The notes under the pieces are model-generated. The model was not told the origin of the DNA and made no database searches. It worked only from the letters and a program-made list of their open reading frames with translations. Shown here in pieces: positions 56,812-64,000 of a stretch of DNA of 64,000 nt. The DNA is from Myxococcota bacterium. GTDB lineage: Bacteria > Myxococcota_A > UBA796 > UBA2385. Position numbers and translations under genes: made by a program. Within the stretch, counting starts at the first letter, position 1, and each line of letters starts with the position of its first letter. The DNA lies in the NCBI GenBank assembly GCA_023150805.1, contig JAKLKF010000009.1:1-64000 (forward strand), written 5' to 3'.

Positions 56812-57678
56812 TCAGAACCGCGCGGCGACCGCCAGCCCGGGCCCCGGCGCCAGGCCGATGGTCGCCTGCCTCCGCGCCCTGCGTCCGGCGACGCTGGCGT
56901 CGAGCACCCCCAGGCCGTAGCTGGCGTAGCAGGTCGCGGTGGAGGCCCACTGGGCCGCCCGTCGCGCCTGCAGCGTGTCCAGGGACCACAGGCGCTGGCC
57001 GTCGTCGGTGAAGCCCGGCTCCCCCTCCGAGCCGTAGCGTCGGTCCACGGCGATCCAGAGGAACAGGCCGGCCGAGAGGCCGCAGCTCAGCCCCTGGCCG
57101 GTGGCCAGCAGGCCCGCGGCGACCGGGCGCCCCTGTCGCGCCTGGGAGATGCCCAGCGGCAGCCAGGGCGAGGTGCGCCGGGGGGCAGGCTCGACCAGCG
57201 CCGGCGGGGGCTGCGGGCGCCAGGAGCCGCTGGCCTTCACCAGCTCGAAGAAGGCGCAGATGTCGGGCGGGTGTCGGAAGGGGTCGAGGATCAGGTCGGG
57301 ATGGTCCCGCAGCACCAGCTCCACCGCCTCGCGCGCGCCGGCCTCGTTGCCCTGGAACAGCAGGATCTCGGCCATGTAGAGGCGGGCATCCCGGACGATC
57401 TCCGGGTCGTGGGCCGCGTCCCGGATCAGGGCGGTCAGCAGGCTGAGCGCGAGGTCCTGTTGCCCCGCGTGGTAGCTGCGGATCGCGCCCTCCAGGCGAG
57501 CGGCCGGGTCCGCCGGCAGCGAGGGGGGCAGGGCATGGGAGCCCGCGGCGGGGGCCTGCGCGGTCGCAGGGTCCGGCGGCGGCCCCGGTTCGGGCTCCGC
57601 CGCGGCCGCCGCGCGCGCGAGCAGGCACAGCAACGCGGCGCATCCCAGGGGTCGGCGGAGGTCGGGGGCGAGGCCCAT
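56812..57678 (-). CDS. exported TPR-like envelope protein, unknown function
   Basis: The 288-residue protein starts at ATG 57678. A signal peptide (CAALLCLLARAAAAA) and a Pro/Ala linker precede TPR-like helices (LEGAIRSYHAGQQDLALSLL, then ARLYMAEILLFQGNEAGARE, then AVELVLRDHPDLILDP). The second half has two short hydrophobic stretches (AAGLLATGQGLSCGLSAGLF; ASTATCYASYGLGVL) and ends in a strand-like GPGLAVAARF, as in small outer-membrane proteins. No named family. A -10-like TACCCT ends six bases before the ATG. Confidence 0.75.
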   Translation of the reverse strand: MGLAPDLRRPLGCAALLCLLARAAAAAEPEPGPPPDPATAQAPAAGSHALPPSLPADPAARLEGAIRSYHAGQQDLALSLLTALIRDAAHDPEIVRDARLYMAEILLFQGNEAGAREAVELVLRDHPDLILDPFRHPPDICAFFELVKASGSWRPQPPPALVEPAPRRTSPWLPLGISQARQGRPVAAGLLATGQGLSCGLSAGLFLWIAVDRRYGSEGEPGFTDDGQRLWSLDTLQARRAAQWASTATCYASYGLGVLDASVAGRRARRQATIGLAPGPGLAVAARF

Positions 57679-57684
57679 CGCCGG

Positions 57685-57690
57685 AGGGTA
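57685..57690 (-). promoter_or_regulatory. possible -10 element very close to a start
   Basis: TACCCT on the minus strand ends six bases before ATG 57678, the same geometry as at 11687-11692, and would give an almost leaderless transcript. Confidence 0.3.
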
Positions 57691-57819
57691 GCGGGACCGG
57701 TCTGCGAGGGCAACCGAGCCAGTCACCCCGCGCAGGTGTGTTCGCGGGCGCGGGAGGGGCATCGGCCGAGCCAAGGTGGACGGATGGACAGTTCGCGTTA
57801 TGACGCGGGCGGCAGGGGT

Positions 57820-57837
57820 CACTGTCCGCAGACAGTG
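57820..57837. promoter_or_regulatory. 7-bp dyad in the leader of the HTH protein gene
   Basis: CACTGTC-CGCA-GACAGTG is a perfect inverted repeat 60 bases before ATG 57898. It could be a protein binding site, perhaps for the HTH protein itself, or a leader hairpin. Confidence 0.5.
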
Positions 57838-57897
57838 CGGGCAGCGGCCCCGACCGGCACCATCCCCGCACCGCCCCCGAACCTGCTGGAGAAGACC

Positions 57898-58860
57898 ATG
57901 AAGAAGCTGGAAGATCGTCCCTGGTGGCCCGAGCTCGTCGAGCTGAAGGACGTCCTCTCCCTGCGCGAGCTGTCGACGCGCTTCGGCGCCGCGCCCGCCG
58001 CGATCAGCAACGCCCTCAAGCGCAGCGGCATGGACCGCAACGCGGCGCCCCCCGGCCCGCGCGCCAAGCGGGACCCCGACCTGCAGCGCGCCGCCGCCGA
58101 GGCCCTCGAGGCGGTCGAGACCGGCACCCGCAAGGGCGGAAAGACCAAGTCCTCCAAGCCGGCCCCCGCCGCGGCGGTCGAGGCTCCGGCCCCCAAGGCT
58201 GCCAAGGACAAGGGCGGCAAGGACAAGGGCGGCAAGGACAAGGCCAAGGCCGCCAAGGTCGAGGTCGTGGCGGCGCCCGCGCCCGCGCCCGTCGAGAAGG
58301 CCAAGCCCGCCAAGGCGGCGGCCAAGGTCGCCGAGGCCCCGGCCCCCAAGGCCAAGGCCGTGCCCGCGCCGGCCGAGCCGGCCGACGCGGGGGGCGGGTC
58401 GCGGATCACGCCCTACCTGCACCTGCTGGGCAAGGAGATCGACCGGAAGATCGCCGACATGGCCGGCGTCTCGGTCAGCGCGGTGACCAACTACCGCAAG
58501 CGCCACGGCATCCCCTCGGCGACGGGCAGCGGCCCCAAGCCGGTCAAGGCCGCCAAGGCCGCCAAGGCCGCCAAGGTCACCAAGGCCCCCGCGCCGGTGG
58601 TCGAGGTGCCGGTGGCGCCGGTCGTCGAGGCGCCCGCCCCGGTGGTCGAGACGCCCGCCCCGGTCGTGGAGACCGCCGCCCCGGTGCTCGCCGTCCCCGT
58701 CGCCGCCGCGACCGTGGGCTTCGGCTACCGGGTGACGATCGGCGGGGAGGGCTTCGTGGTCGTGGCCGCCGACATCGCCGAGGCCGCCCGCCGCGCGATG
58801 GAGTCCGGTCGGGGCCAGGTGACCGGCGTCGAGCTGCTGGGCACCGCCATCGGCGCCTGA
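57898..58860 (+). CDS. Lys/Ala/Pro-rich nucleoid-like protein with two HTH units
   Basis: The 320-residue protein starts at ATG 57898, six bases after GGAG; upstream in-frame codons lack a site. Two HTH-like units are visible, LRELSTRFGAAPAAISNALK (about residues 24-43) and IDRKIADMAGVSVSAVTNYR (about 181-200), each followed by a basic turn. Between and after them are long AAK/PAP/VE linkers, like histone H1 or HU tails (KDKGGKDKGGKDKAKAAK). The last 47 residues form a small module (FGYRVTIGGEGFVVVAADIA, then EAARRAMESGRGQ) that matches the pattern of the partial protein at 2-238. It probably binds DNA; whether as regulator or architectural protein is open. Confidence 0.85.
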   Translation: MKKLEDRPWWPELVELKDVLSLRELSTRFGAAPAAISNALKRSGMDRNAAPPGPRAKRDPDLQRAAAEALEAVETGTRKGGKTKSSKPAPAAAVEAPAPKAAKDKGGKDKGGKDKAKAAKVEVVAAPAPAPVEKAKPAKAAAKVAEAPAPKAKAVPAPAEPADAGGGSRITPYLHLLGKEIDRKIADMAGVSVSAVTNYRKRHGIPSATGSGPKPVKAAKAAKAAKVTKAPAPVVEVPVAPVVEAPAPVVETPAPVVETAAPVLAVPVAAATVGFGYRVTIGGEGFVVVAADIAEAARRAMESGRGQVTGVELLGTAIGA

Positions 58861-58878
58861 GCCGCCGCTCCCGCTGTG

Positions 58879-58914
58879 CACGGCCCGCGTGGGTTCCCCC
58901 CCGCGCGGGCCGTG
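58879..58914. terminator. bidirectional stem-loop terminator-like
   Basis: CACGGCCCGCG (58879-58889) pairs perfectly with CGCGGGCCGTG (58904-58914), an 11-bp stem around a 14-base loop, between two convergent genes. Confidence 0.75.
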
Positions 58915-58926
58915 TCGCGTCCGGGC

Positions 58927-60456
58927 TCAGGGGAGCTGCGAGGGCTCGTCCTCGACCCGGAGCGCGAACGCGCCCTCGGCGTCGGACAGCGTGGTGGCGT
59001 ACAGCCGTCCGTCCTCGTCGCGGACCTCGATCAGGGCGAAGGGGACGGGCTCGCCGGCAGAGAGCAGGGTGCCCGAGACCAGCGTCCCCGCCGCCAGCCG
59101 GAGCTCGGTGAGGGCGTCGGAGGGGTCGTAGACCAGGTGGGTGATGGCGGCGCTCGTGTCCGACGGGGTGATGGTCAGCTCCACGGGCGTCGCCGGCAGC
59201 TCCAGGGCGAGCAGGCCGTCGTCGCCGGTGGTCGCCGAGTAGGTGTAGCCGTCGAAGCCCAGCTCGCGCGCCACCACCAGGGCCTGGGAGGCGGGCTCTC
59301 CTTCGGGGCCCAGCACCTGGGCGCTCCAGGGTACCCGGGCGGGCAGGGGCAGCTCCCCCATGTCCACGGCGGCCGTGGTGACGGTGACGGCGTGGGAGAC
59401 GGGGGAGCGCGGGGCGTCGAAGTCGGGGATCACCTCCAGCAGGTAGGTGCCGGCCATGGCCTCCAGCTCGAAGCGACCGAACTGGTCGGAGGTGGTCTCG
59501 ACCACCAGCTCGCCCTCCAGGTCCGACAGGCTCTCGGCGGTGAGGCGGACGATGCAGCGCTCGTCCTCGCCGCCCAGGCGCTCGCCGGCCTCGTCGACCA
59601 GGGTGCCCTCGACCTGCATGCGCCGGGTGGGGCCCAGGTCGAAGTCCAGCCGCGCGCCCTCCTCGCCCGCGAAGGCGAGCGGCGCCCGCACGGTGGGGTC
59701 GCTGCTGGCCTCCTCGCCGCGGACCACCAGCTCGTAGCTGCCGGGGTAGGCGCGCAGCATGTACCAGCCCTGGTCGTCCACCTCGGTCCGCGGCCCCTCC
59801 GCGCCGGTCGCCGCGTCGACGAGCTGGACGGTGACGCCCGGGACCGGCGCGCCGTCGGTGCGGGTCACCTGGCCCCACACGGGCGCCCCGTAGTCCAGGT
59901 ACAGCTCGTCCAGGGCGAGGTCGCTGGCGAGCAGCAGGACGTTGCGCACCTCGAAGGGCAGCAGGTCGGACTCCTCGGGCAGGACGACCAGGCGGTAGCC
60001 CTCTCCCGTGGGGACCTGCAGGCGGAAGGCACCGAGCGCGTCGGTGGAGGCCGTGCCGCCGGCGACCGAGCCCTCCAGCGCCACCTCGACCCGGGCCGCG
60101 ACGGGCACGTCGTCCTGGCCGGGCACCGTGGGGTCGCCCAGGTCGGTGTCGATCCCGCCCACGGCCGCGGGGGCGGCCTCGAAGCCCGTGACGAAGCCCG
60201 AGATCGTGACGGTCGGGCGGACCTCGATCTGCATCCCGGTCCACTCGGCGTCGGCCAGCAGCGGGATCGACTGGGGCAGCAGGCCCGCGGAGGCGTCGCT
60301 GGGGTGCACGTCCAGTCGAAGGTCGGGCAGCTCGATCACGCCGCCGGCCGTGTCACCGTCGTCCTGGCCCTCGTACAGGGCCATGTCGGCGCTGCAGCCG
60401 GCGAGCGCGAGCAGGAGGAGGGCCGCGGCGGGGGAGCGGGTGCGACGCTGCGTCAT
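58927..60456 (-). CDS. lipoprotein with carboxypeptidase-regulatory-like repeats
   Basis: The 509-residue protein starts at ATG 60456, overlapping the upstream lipoprotein stop as ATGA. The signal ends in LLLLALAGC. After an acidic linker there are about five prealbumin-like (CarboxypepD_reg) sandwiches with recurring phrases of the type GAFRLQVPTGEGYRLVV, GWYMLRAYPGSYELVV, GRFELEAMAGTYLLEV and GAFALRVED. Such repeats form rod-like or adhesive surface stalks. No peptidase site is present. It forms a two-gene unit with the small lipoprotein upstream. Confidence 0.87.
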   Translation of the reverse strand: MTQRRTRSPAAALLLLALAGCSADMALYEGQDDGDTAGGVIELPDLRLDVHPSDASAGLLPQSIPLLADAEWTGMQIEVRPTVTISGFVTGFEAAPAAVGGIDTDLGDPTVPGQDDVPVAARVEVALEGSVAGGTASTDALGAFRLQVPTGEGYRLVVLPEESDLLPFEVRNVLLLASDLALDELYLDYGAPVWGQVTRTDGAPVPGVTVQLVDAATGAEGPRTEVDDQGWYMLRAYPGSYELVVRGEEASSDPTVRAPLAFAGEEGARLDFDLGPTRRMQVEGTLVDEAGERLGGEDERCIVRLTAESLSDLEGELVVETTSDQFGRFELEAMAGTYLLEVIPDFDAPRSPVSHAVTVTTAAVDMGELPLPARVPWSAQVLGPEGEPASQALVVARELGFDGYTYSATTGDDGLLALELPATPVELTITPSDTSAAITHLVYDPSDALTELRLAAGTLVSGTLLSAGEPVPFALIEVRDEDGRLYATTLSDAEGAFALRVEDEPSQLP

Positions 60457-60866
60457 GGGCTCACCTCCGGCACCTGGATGGGCCACTGCAGCATCGCCGT
60501 CTCGCCGGCCGGGTCGGTGACCTGGACGGTGAGCACGTGCCCGTCGAAGGCGACGTCCCGCGCCAGGGTGAGCTGGCTGCCGAGCTGGTTCTCGCCGGCC
60601 TGGACCGGGACGGCGTCGGCGCGCACGCCGAAGCTGTCGATGGACCACAGGAAGGTCAGGTCCCCCGCCCCGTTCAGGTCCTCGGCGACCACGAAGGCGA
60701 CGTACTGCTCGGTCTGGAAGACGAGCGTCTCGCCGGCGCCGGGGCTGCTGTACTCGATGGTGGGGGGCACGTTCTGCTCGACCTCGATGAAGGGCAGGAA
60801 GTAGAAGCACCCCTGCGCCGTCGGCAGGATCAGCAAGCAAGCGACGTGCCACCATCGGGGATGCAC
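60453..60866 (-). CDS. small lipoprotein with Ig-like domain
   Basis: The 137-residue product is given GTG 60866, where a lipoprotein signal starts (VHPRWWHVACLLILPTAQGC). The frame stays open for 54 further codons upstream to 61028, through the 15-bp repeat that would encode MAPVP units; that extension would bury the signal and is less likely. The mature part is one Ig/PKD-like domain (PPTIEYSSPGAGETLVFQTE, then AEDLNGAGDLTFLWSID, VQVTDPAG). Its stop overlaps the start of the stalk lipoprotein as ATGA, so the pair is co-translated. Confidence 0.7.
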   Translation of the reverse strand: MHPRWWHVACLLILPTAQGCFYFLPFIEVEQNVPPTIEYSSPGAGETLVFQTEQYVAFVVAEDLNGAGDLTFLWSIDSFGVRADAVPVQAGENQLGSQLTLARDVAFDGHVLTVQVTDPAGETAMLQWPIQVPEVSP

Positions 60867-60934
60867 GGCGCCACGGGACGCCGGGCGGGTGGGCCGGGGT
60901 CGGGCGGGGGAGGACCACGACATCGGTGTCAGGG

Positions 60935-61009
60935 CCATCGGGACGGGGGCCATCGGGACGGGGGCCATCGGGACGGGGGCCATCGGGACGGGGGCCACTG
61001 GAACGGGGG
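60935..61009. repeat. 15-bp tandem repeat between kinase and lipoprotein genes
   Basis: Five head-to-tail copies of CCATCGGGACGGGGG; the first four are identical, the fifth has two changes, and a partial sixth follows. It is in the spacer between the kinase stop (61048) and the lipoprotein start (60866). The unit keeps the reading frame on both strands. Confidence 0.9.
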
Positions 61010-61047
61010 CCACAGGGGAGAGGACCACCGGTCCCGGCCGTCGGCGT

Positions 61048-62940
61048 TCACGGCAGCCGCACCGTCTCGCCCGCCGTCAGCGGGCCGACCTGGTGGCGCG
61101 TGGTGCGGTCGGGGCAGGTGATCACCACGTCGTGACGGCGCTCGGGCTGGTCCAGCTCCAGCGCCCGGCCCAGGGTCTCCACCGCACCCAGGGGCGCGCC
61201 GTCCAGCGCCAGGGTGCAGGCCGGGTCGAGCGCCTCCGCGAGATGGAGGACGGCCGGCCTGCGCTGCAGCGCGGGGGTGGTGATGTTGCGCGTCTCGCCC
61301 GGCGCGATGGTGAACTGCTCCTCGTGCGGGTAGGCCAGGTCGTTGCGGACCGAGAGGGTGTGGGTCCCCGGCGAGACCTGGATCGGCTCCCGCAGGCCCG
61401 GCACGCGGCCCTTGGACTCGCCGTCGATGTAGATGTGGCCCCAGCTCCCGGGGACGTGGACCGTCACCCAGCCGGGCGCCTCCGCGGGCGAGGAGGAGGT
61501 GGCGTCGCGGGCCCCGGCCTCGGCCGTCCGCGCGGCCACCAGCTGGTCGCTCTCGCGCCCCAGCAGCCGAGGGCCCGGCAGGCGGACGGCCGGACCGCGC
61601 GGCTCGGGGGCGGGGGCGGAGGGGGCGGGCGAGGGGTCCGGTGGCGCCTGGGGGGCGGCCGGGGCGGCGGCAGGGTCCACCGCGGCGGGCGGCTCGGTCG
61701 GCGGCGGTGGTGCCGGCTCGGCGACGACGGGGCGGGGCGCGCTGGCCTCGGGCTGCACCGTGCGGGCGGGCGCCGGGGCCGGCGGCGGCGCGGGCCACAG
61801 CAGCCAGCTCACCGTGCCCGCGGCGAGCAGGAGCGAGAGGCCCGCCACCCACATGCCGCGGCTGCGGCGGGGCGCCTCGCGGGGGCCGTGCATGCCCTGC
61901 ACCAGGGCGAGGACCTCCTGGTTCTGCACGCCCAGGCGCTCGTCGATGGTCAGCAGGCGGTTGAAGAGCTGCAGGGCGCCCAGGTGATCTCGCGCGTCCA
62001 GGCGCGCCTTGCCCTTGCGCAGCAGCACCTCGCGCAGCCAGGCGTCCAGGCGCTCGGCGTAGCCCTTGGGATCCACCAGCCAGGACTGCAGGGTCCACTG
62101 CGGGTCCGTGGGGTCGAGGTCGACGGCCGTCAGCACTTCCTGGAGGCGATCCCGCACGTCCTGCGCCGTGCTCGGCCGGTCGGCCGGGTCCACCTGGAGC
62201 AGCGCGTGGACCAGGTCCGCCAGGGGGCCGGCCACGTCGTGCGCCAGGTCGGCCACGCCCGGGCGGTTGCCCTCGATGATGTTGCGCAGCACGATGCTGG
62301 GGTTGTTGCCCGAGAAGGGGAGCTGCCCGGTCACCAGGTGGAAGAGCAGGGTGCCCAGGCTGAACAGGTCCGAGCGGCGATCCAGCACGCGCTCCATGGC
62401 CTGCTCGGGGCTCATGTAGGCCGGCGAGCCGACCAGGGCGCCCGTGACCGTCAGGTGCATCTCGTCGAGGAAGCGGGCGATGCCGAAGTCCATCAGCTTC
62501 ACCGTGCCGTCCTTCTTGATCATCACGTTCTCGGGCTTCAGGTCCCGGTGGATGATCCCCAGCGTGTGCGCGTAGTGCAGCGCGTCCGCCAGGCGGATGC
62601 CGATGAGGGCGACGACCTCGCTGGGCAGGGCGCCGTGGTCGGCCAGGAGCTGCTGCAGCGTCTGGCCGTCGACGAACTCCGTCACGATGAAGCAGCGCTG
62701 CGCGTCCTCGCCCGAGTAGTCCTCGATCCGCAGGATGTTGTCGTGGCGCAGGTGCTCGATGGCCCGCGCCTCGCGCGCGAAGCGCTGGCGGTTGCGGGGC
62801 TGGTTGGACAGGTGGGGGTGCAGCACCTTGACCGCCACCTCCCGCCCCAGGGTGACATGCTCTCCCCGGTAGACGGAGGCCATCCCACCTTCGCCGATCT
62901 TCTCCAGGATCCGGTACTTGTCGAGGACGGAGCCGATCAA
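61048..62940 (-). CDS. Ser/Thr protein kinase with C-terminal PEGA domain
   Basis: The 630-residue protein is given TTG 62940, where the usual kinase opening begins (IGSVLDKYRILEKIGEGG); a GTG at 63051 would add 37 poor residues. Kinase motifs are complete: glycine loop GEGGMASV, Lys38 (VAVKVL), IIHRDLKPENV, LMDFGIARF, and SPAYMSPEQAM. A coil follows, then one membrane helix (MWVAGLSLLLAAGTVSWLLW at about 408-427) and a Pro/Ala linker. The extracytoplasmic end holds a PEGA domain (IYIDGESKGRVPG, then VSPGTHTLSVRND). It could phosphorylate Thr targets read by FHA proteins such as the one at 54935-56707. Confidence 0.92.
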   Translation of the reverse strand: MIGSVLDKYRILEKIGEGGMASVYRGEHVTLGREVAVKVLHPHLSNQPRNRQRFAREARAIEHLRHDNILRIEDYSGEDAQRCFIVTEFVDGQTLQQLLADHGALPSEVVALIGIRLADALHYAHTLGIIHRDLKPENVMIKKDGTVKLMDFGIARFLDEMHLTVTGALVGSPAYMSPEQAMERVLDRRSDLFSLGTLLFHLVTGQLPFSGNNPSIVLRNIIEGNRPGVADLAHDVAGPLADLVHALLQVDPADRPSTAQDVRDRLQEVLTAVDLDPTDPQWTLQSWLVDPKGYAERLDAWLREVLLRKGKARLDARDHLGALQLFNRLLTIDERLGVQNQEVLALVQGMHGPREAPRRSRGMWVAGLSLLLAAGTVSWLLWPAPPPAPAPARTVQPEASAPRPVVAEPAPPPPTEPPAAVDPAAAPAAPQAPPDPSPAPSAPAPEPRGPAVRLPGPRLLGRESDQLVAARTAEAGARDATSSSPAEAPGWVTVHVPGSWGHIYIDGESKGRVPGLREPIQVSPGTHTLSVRNDLAYPHEEQFTIAPGETRNITTPALQRRPAVLHLAEALDPACTLALDGAPLGAVETLGRALELDQPERRHDVVITCPDRTTRHQVGPLTAGETVRLP

Positions 62941-63020
62941 TGGGGTTCCAGGTCGAGGGCCGCGCAGGTGCCTGGGCGGCGGGCTGCGGGCGGGCGTGCC
63001 GACGGAGAGGCACGGGGCCC

Positions 63021-63026
63021 AGGTTA
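63021..63026 (-). promoter_or_regulatory. possible -10 element of the kinase gene
   Basis: TAACCT on the minus strand lies 80 bases before TTG 62940 and downstream of the alternative GTG 63051, which favours the shorter kinase. Confidence 0.3.
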
Positions 63027-63075
63027 GCGCGGGCTGGGCGCCGCCGCACACCCCGGCCGGCGGGCCGGCCCGCGG

Positions 63076-63942
63076 TCAGAGCTGGCCCGGCTCGCGCCAG
63101 TCGCTGCCCATGCCGCGCTCGTGGATGATCTTGAGGATCGTGGCCGCCGTCTCCTCCACGGCCTTGTTCGTCACGTCGATGACGGGCCACGACGGGTTGC
63201 GGCGGAACAGCTCCTCGGCCCACTCCAGCTCGGCCAGGATGTGATCCATGTCGCCGTAGGGGGTGTTCGAGGACATGCGCATGGTCTGCATGCGCTGGCG
63301 CCGGATCTCCTGGAGGCTGCCCGGGTCGATGGTCAGGCAGAAGATCCGGCGCTGGTCGATGTCGTAGACCTCGCTCTCGATGGGCCGGTCCAGCACGACC
63401 GGCACGTTGCTGACCTTGTAGCCCTTGTGGGCCAGGAAGACCGAGAGCGGCGTCTTCGAGGTCCGGCTGACGCCGACCAGCACGATGTCGGCGTTGGGCA
63501 GCAGCCGCGGCTCCTTGCCGTCGTCGGCCTTGACCGTGAACTCCACGGCGGCGACGCGCTGGAAGTAGGCGTCGTCCGCCCGGTGCATGCGGCCGGGCAC
63601 CCCCTCGGGCACCGACTCCAGGAAGTCGGAGAGCTGGACCAGCAGGCTGCCGATGGCGTCGACGGTGCGCACGCGGTGCTCCTTGGCCAGCTCGGCCGCG
63701 GCGCGGCGCATGTCGCTGCGGACCAGGGTCGTCACCACGATGGAGCGCTCACGCGCGGCCAGGCGGAAGAGACGGGCGAGCTGCTCGCGCTCGTTGATCT
63801 GGGGGAAGGTGCGGACGTGGACCACGACCTCCTTGAACTGGAGCAGCGCGGCGCGGACGAGCTTCTCGGCGGTGTCGCCGGTGCCGTCGGAGACGACGAA
63901 GATCGGTCGGGGGAGGACGATGCTGCCGTAGCTCTCGGGCAT
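63076..63942 (-). CDS. ppsR: pyruvate, water dikinase regulatory protein
   Basis: The 288-residue protein starts at ATG 63942. It matches the DUF299/PPSRP family: IFVVSDGTGDTAEKLVRAAL at the N-terminus, VDAIGSLLVQLS, EFTVKADDGKEP, the P-loop-like VGVSRTSKTPLS, and MQTMRMSSNTPYGDMDHI, ending in IDVTNKAVEETAATIL. These bifunctional kinase/phosphorylases use ADP to inactivate phosphoenolpyruvate synthase (or PPDK) and phosphate to reactivate it. The target enzyme is not in the window. The 58 bases upstream to the window end show no clear feature. Confidence 0.95.
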   Translation of the reverse strand: MPESYGSIVLPRPIFVVSDGTGDTAEKLVRAALLQFKEVVVHVRTFPQINEREQLARLFRLAARERSIVVTTLVRSDMRRAAAELAKEHRVRTVDAIGSLLVQLSDFLESVPEGVPGRMHRADDAYFQRVAAVEFTVKADDGKEPRLLPNADIVLVGVSRTSKTPLSVFLAHKGYKVSNVPVVLDRPIESEVYDIDQRRIFCLTIDPGSLQEIRRQRMQTMRMSSNTPYGDMDHILAELEWAEELFRRNPSWPVIDVTNKAVEETAATILKIIHERGMGSDWREPGQL

Positions 63943-64000
63943 GGGGTCCTTGGCGGGGTCTTCGGCGGCCCCGGCGCGTTGGTTGACTCGCCTGGGGGCC

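Noticed and set aside
60867-61028. MAPVP-repeat N-terminus of the small Ig-like lipoprotein
   Set aside because: It would place the lipoprotein signal in the interior of the protein, and the coding potential comes only from the 15-bp repeat.
1-64000. tRNA or rRNA genes, insertion sequences, integrases, prophage
   Set aside because: I saw no cloverleaf or rRNA-like stretch, no transposase or integrase motif, and no terminal inverted repeats with flanking duplications.

Overview
The window comes from a very GC-rich bacterial chromosome. It carries several hallmarks of Myxococcota (the former Deltaproteobacteria): MYXO-CTERM-like sorting tails, MopE-type Asp/Cys metal-binding motifs, FG-GAP/VCBS propeller proteins, many lipoproteins, a Ser/Thr kinase with a PEGA tail, an FHA-GAF sigma-54 activator and a caspase-fold protein. 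No tRNA, rRNA, CRISPR array, prophage or insertion sequence is visible. Genes are packed tightly on both strands, and many neighbours overlap as ATGA or GTGA, so translational coupling is common. The exact lineage cannot be fixed from sequence reading alone.

Layout. 1-2.8 kb: tail of an Ala/Pro-linker protein, then a membrane-anchored coiled-coil protein and a two-gene ABC exporter. 2.8-7.7 kb: an M23-type lipoprotein, a winged-helix orphan, a prolyl-4-hydroxylase-like/WD40 fusion and, divergently, a TetR-HD fusion with a perfect operator between them. 7.7-13.3 kb: lipoprotein hydrolase, metallophosphoesterase, di-haem cytochrome c peroxidase and a BNR-repeat lipoprotein. 13.3-20.2 kb: a coupled three-gene surface operon made of a small lipoprotein, a VCBS/ASPIC-UnbV/cupredoxin protein, and a 1375-residue frame that reads as three exported proteins joined without stop codons. 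20.3-27.6 kb: PilZ-like protein, degenerate M24-like protein, lytic transglycosylase, M50-like membrane protein, GNAT enzyme and GT-C-like membrane protein.

27.9-32 kb: an ECF sigma factor, a zinc-finger anti-sigma factor and a caspase-domain protein in one coupled operon, with a small lipoprotein upstream. 32.2-36.6 kb: LOG-family phosphoribohydrolase, [2Fe-2S] ferredoxin and adenosine-deaminase-like enzyme in a row, then queG (apparently starting at CTG) and trxB. 36.6-42.3 kb: a DnaQ-WYL fusion, a large PHP-domain lipoprotein, a phosphate-selective-type porin and small proteins. 42.5-45.3 kb: a double HtrA protease closely resembling eukaryotic Nma111/Deg7. 45.3-49.6 kb: an HTTM membrane pair, then a glutaryl-CoA-dehydrogenase-type enzyme divergent from a class III aminotransferase, which suggests lysine breakdown.

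49.6-54.5 kb: a spermidine-synthase-like membrane fusion, HEAT protein, surE, a YqaA/DedA protein, apt and coaE. 54.5-64 kb: a FHA-GAF-AAA+ sigma-54 activator coupled to a HEAT-like protein and coaE, an envelope protein, a Lys/Ala/Pro-rich HTH protein whose C-terminal module resembles the tail at position 2-238, two coupled lipoproteins, a 15-bp tandem repeat, a PEGA Ser/Thr kinase and the PEP-synthase regulator ppsR.

The best candidates for undescribed biology are the sigma/anti-sigma/caspase operon, the polyprotein-like surface frame, the 2OG-WD40 versus TetR-HD divergent locus, and the DnaQ-WYL fusion.
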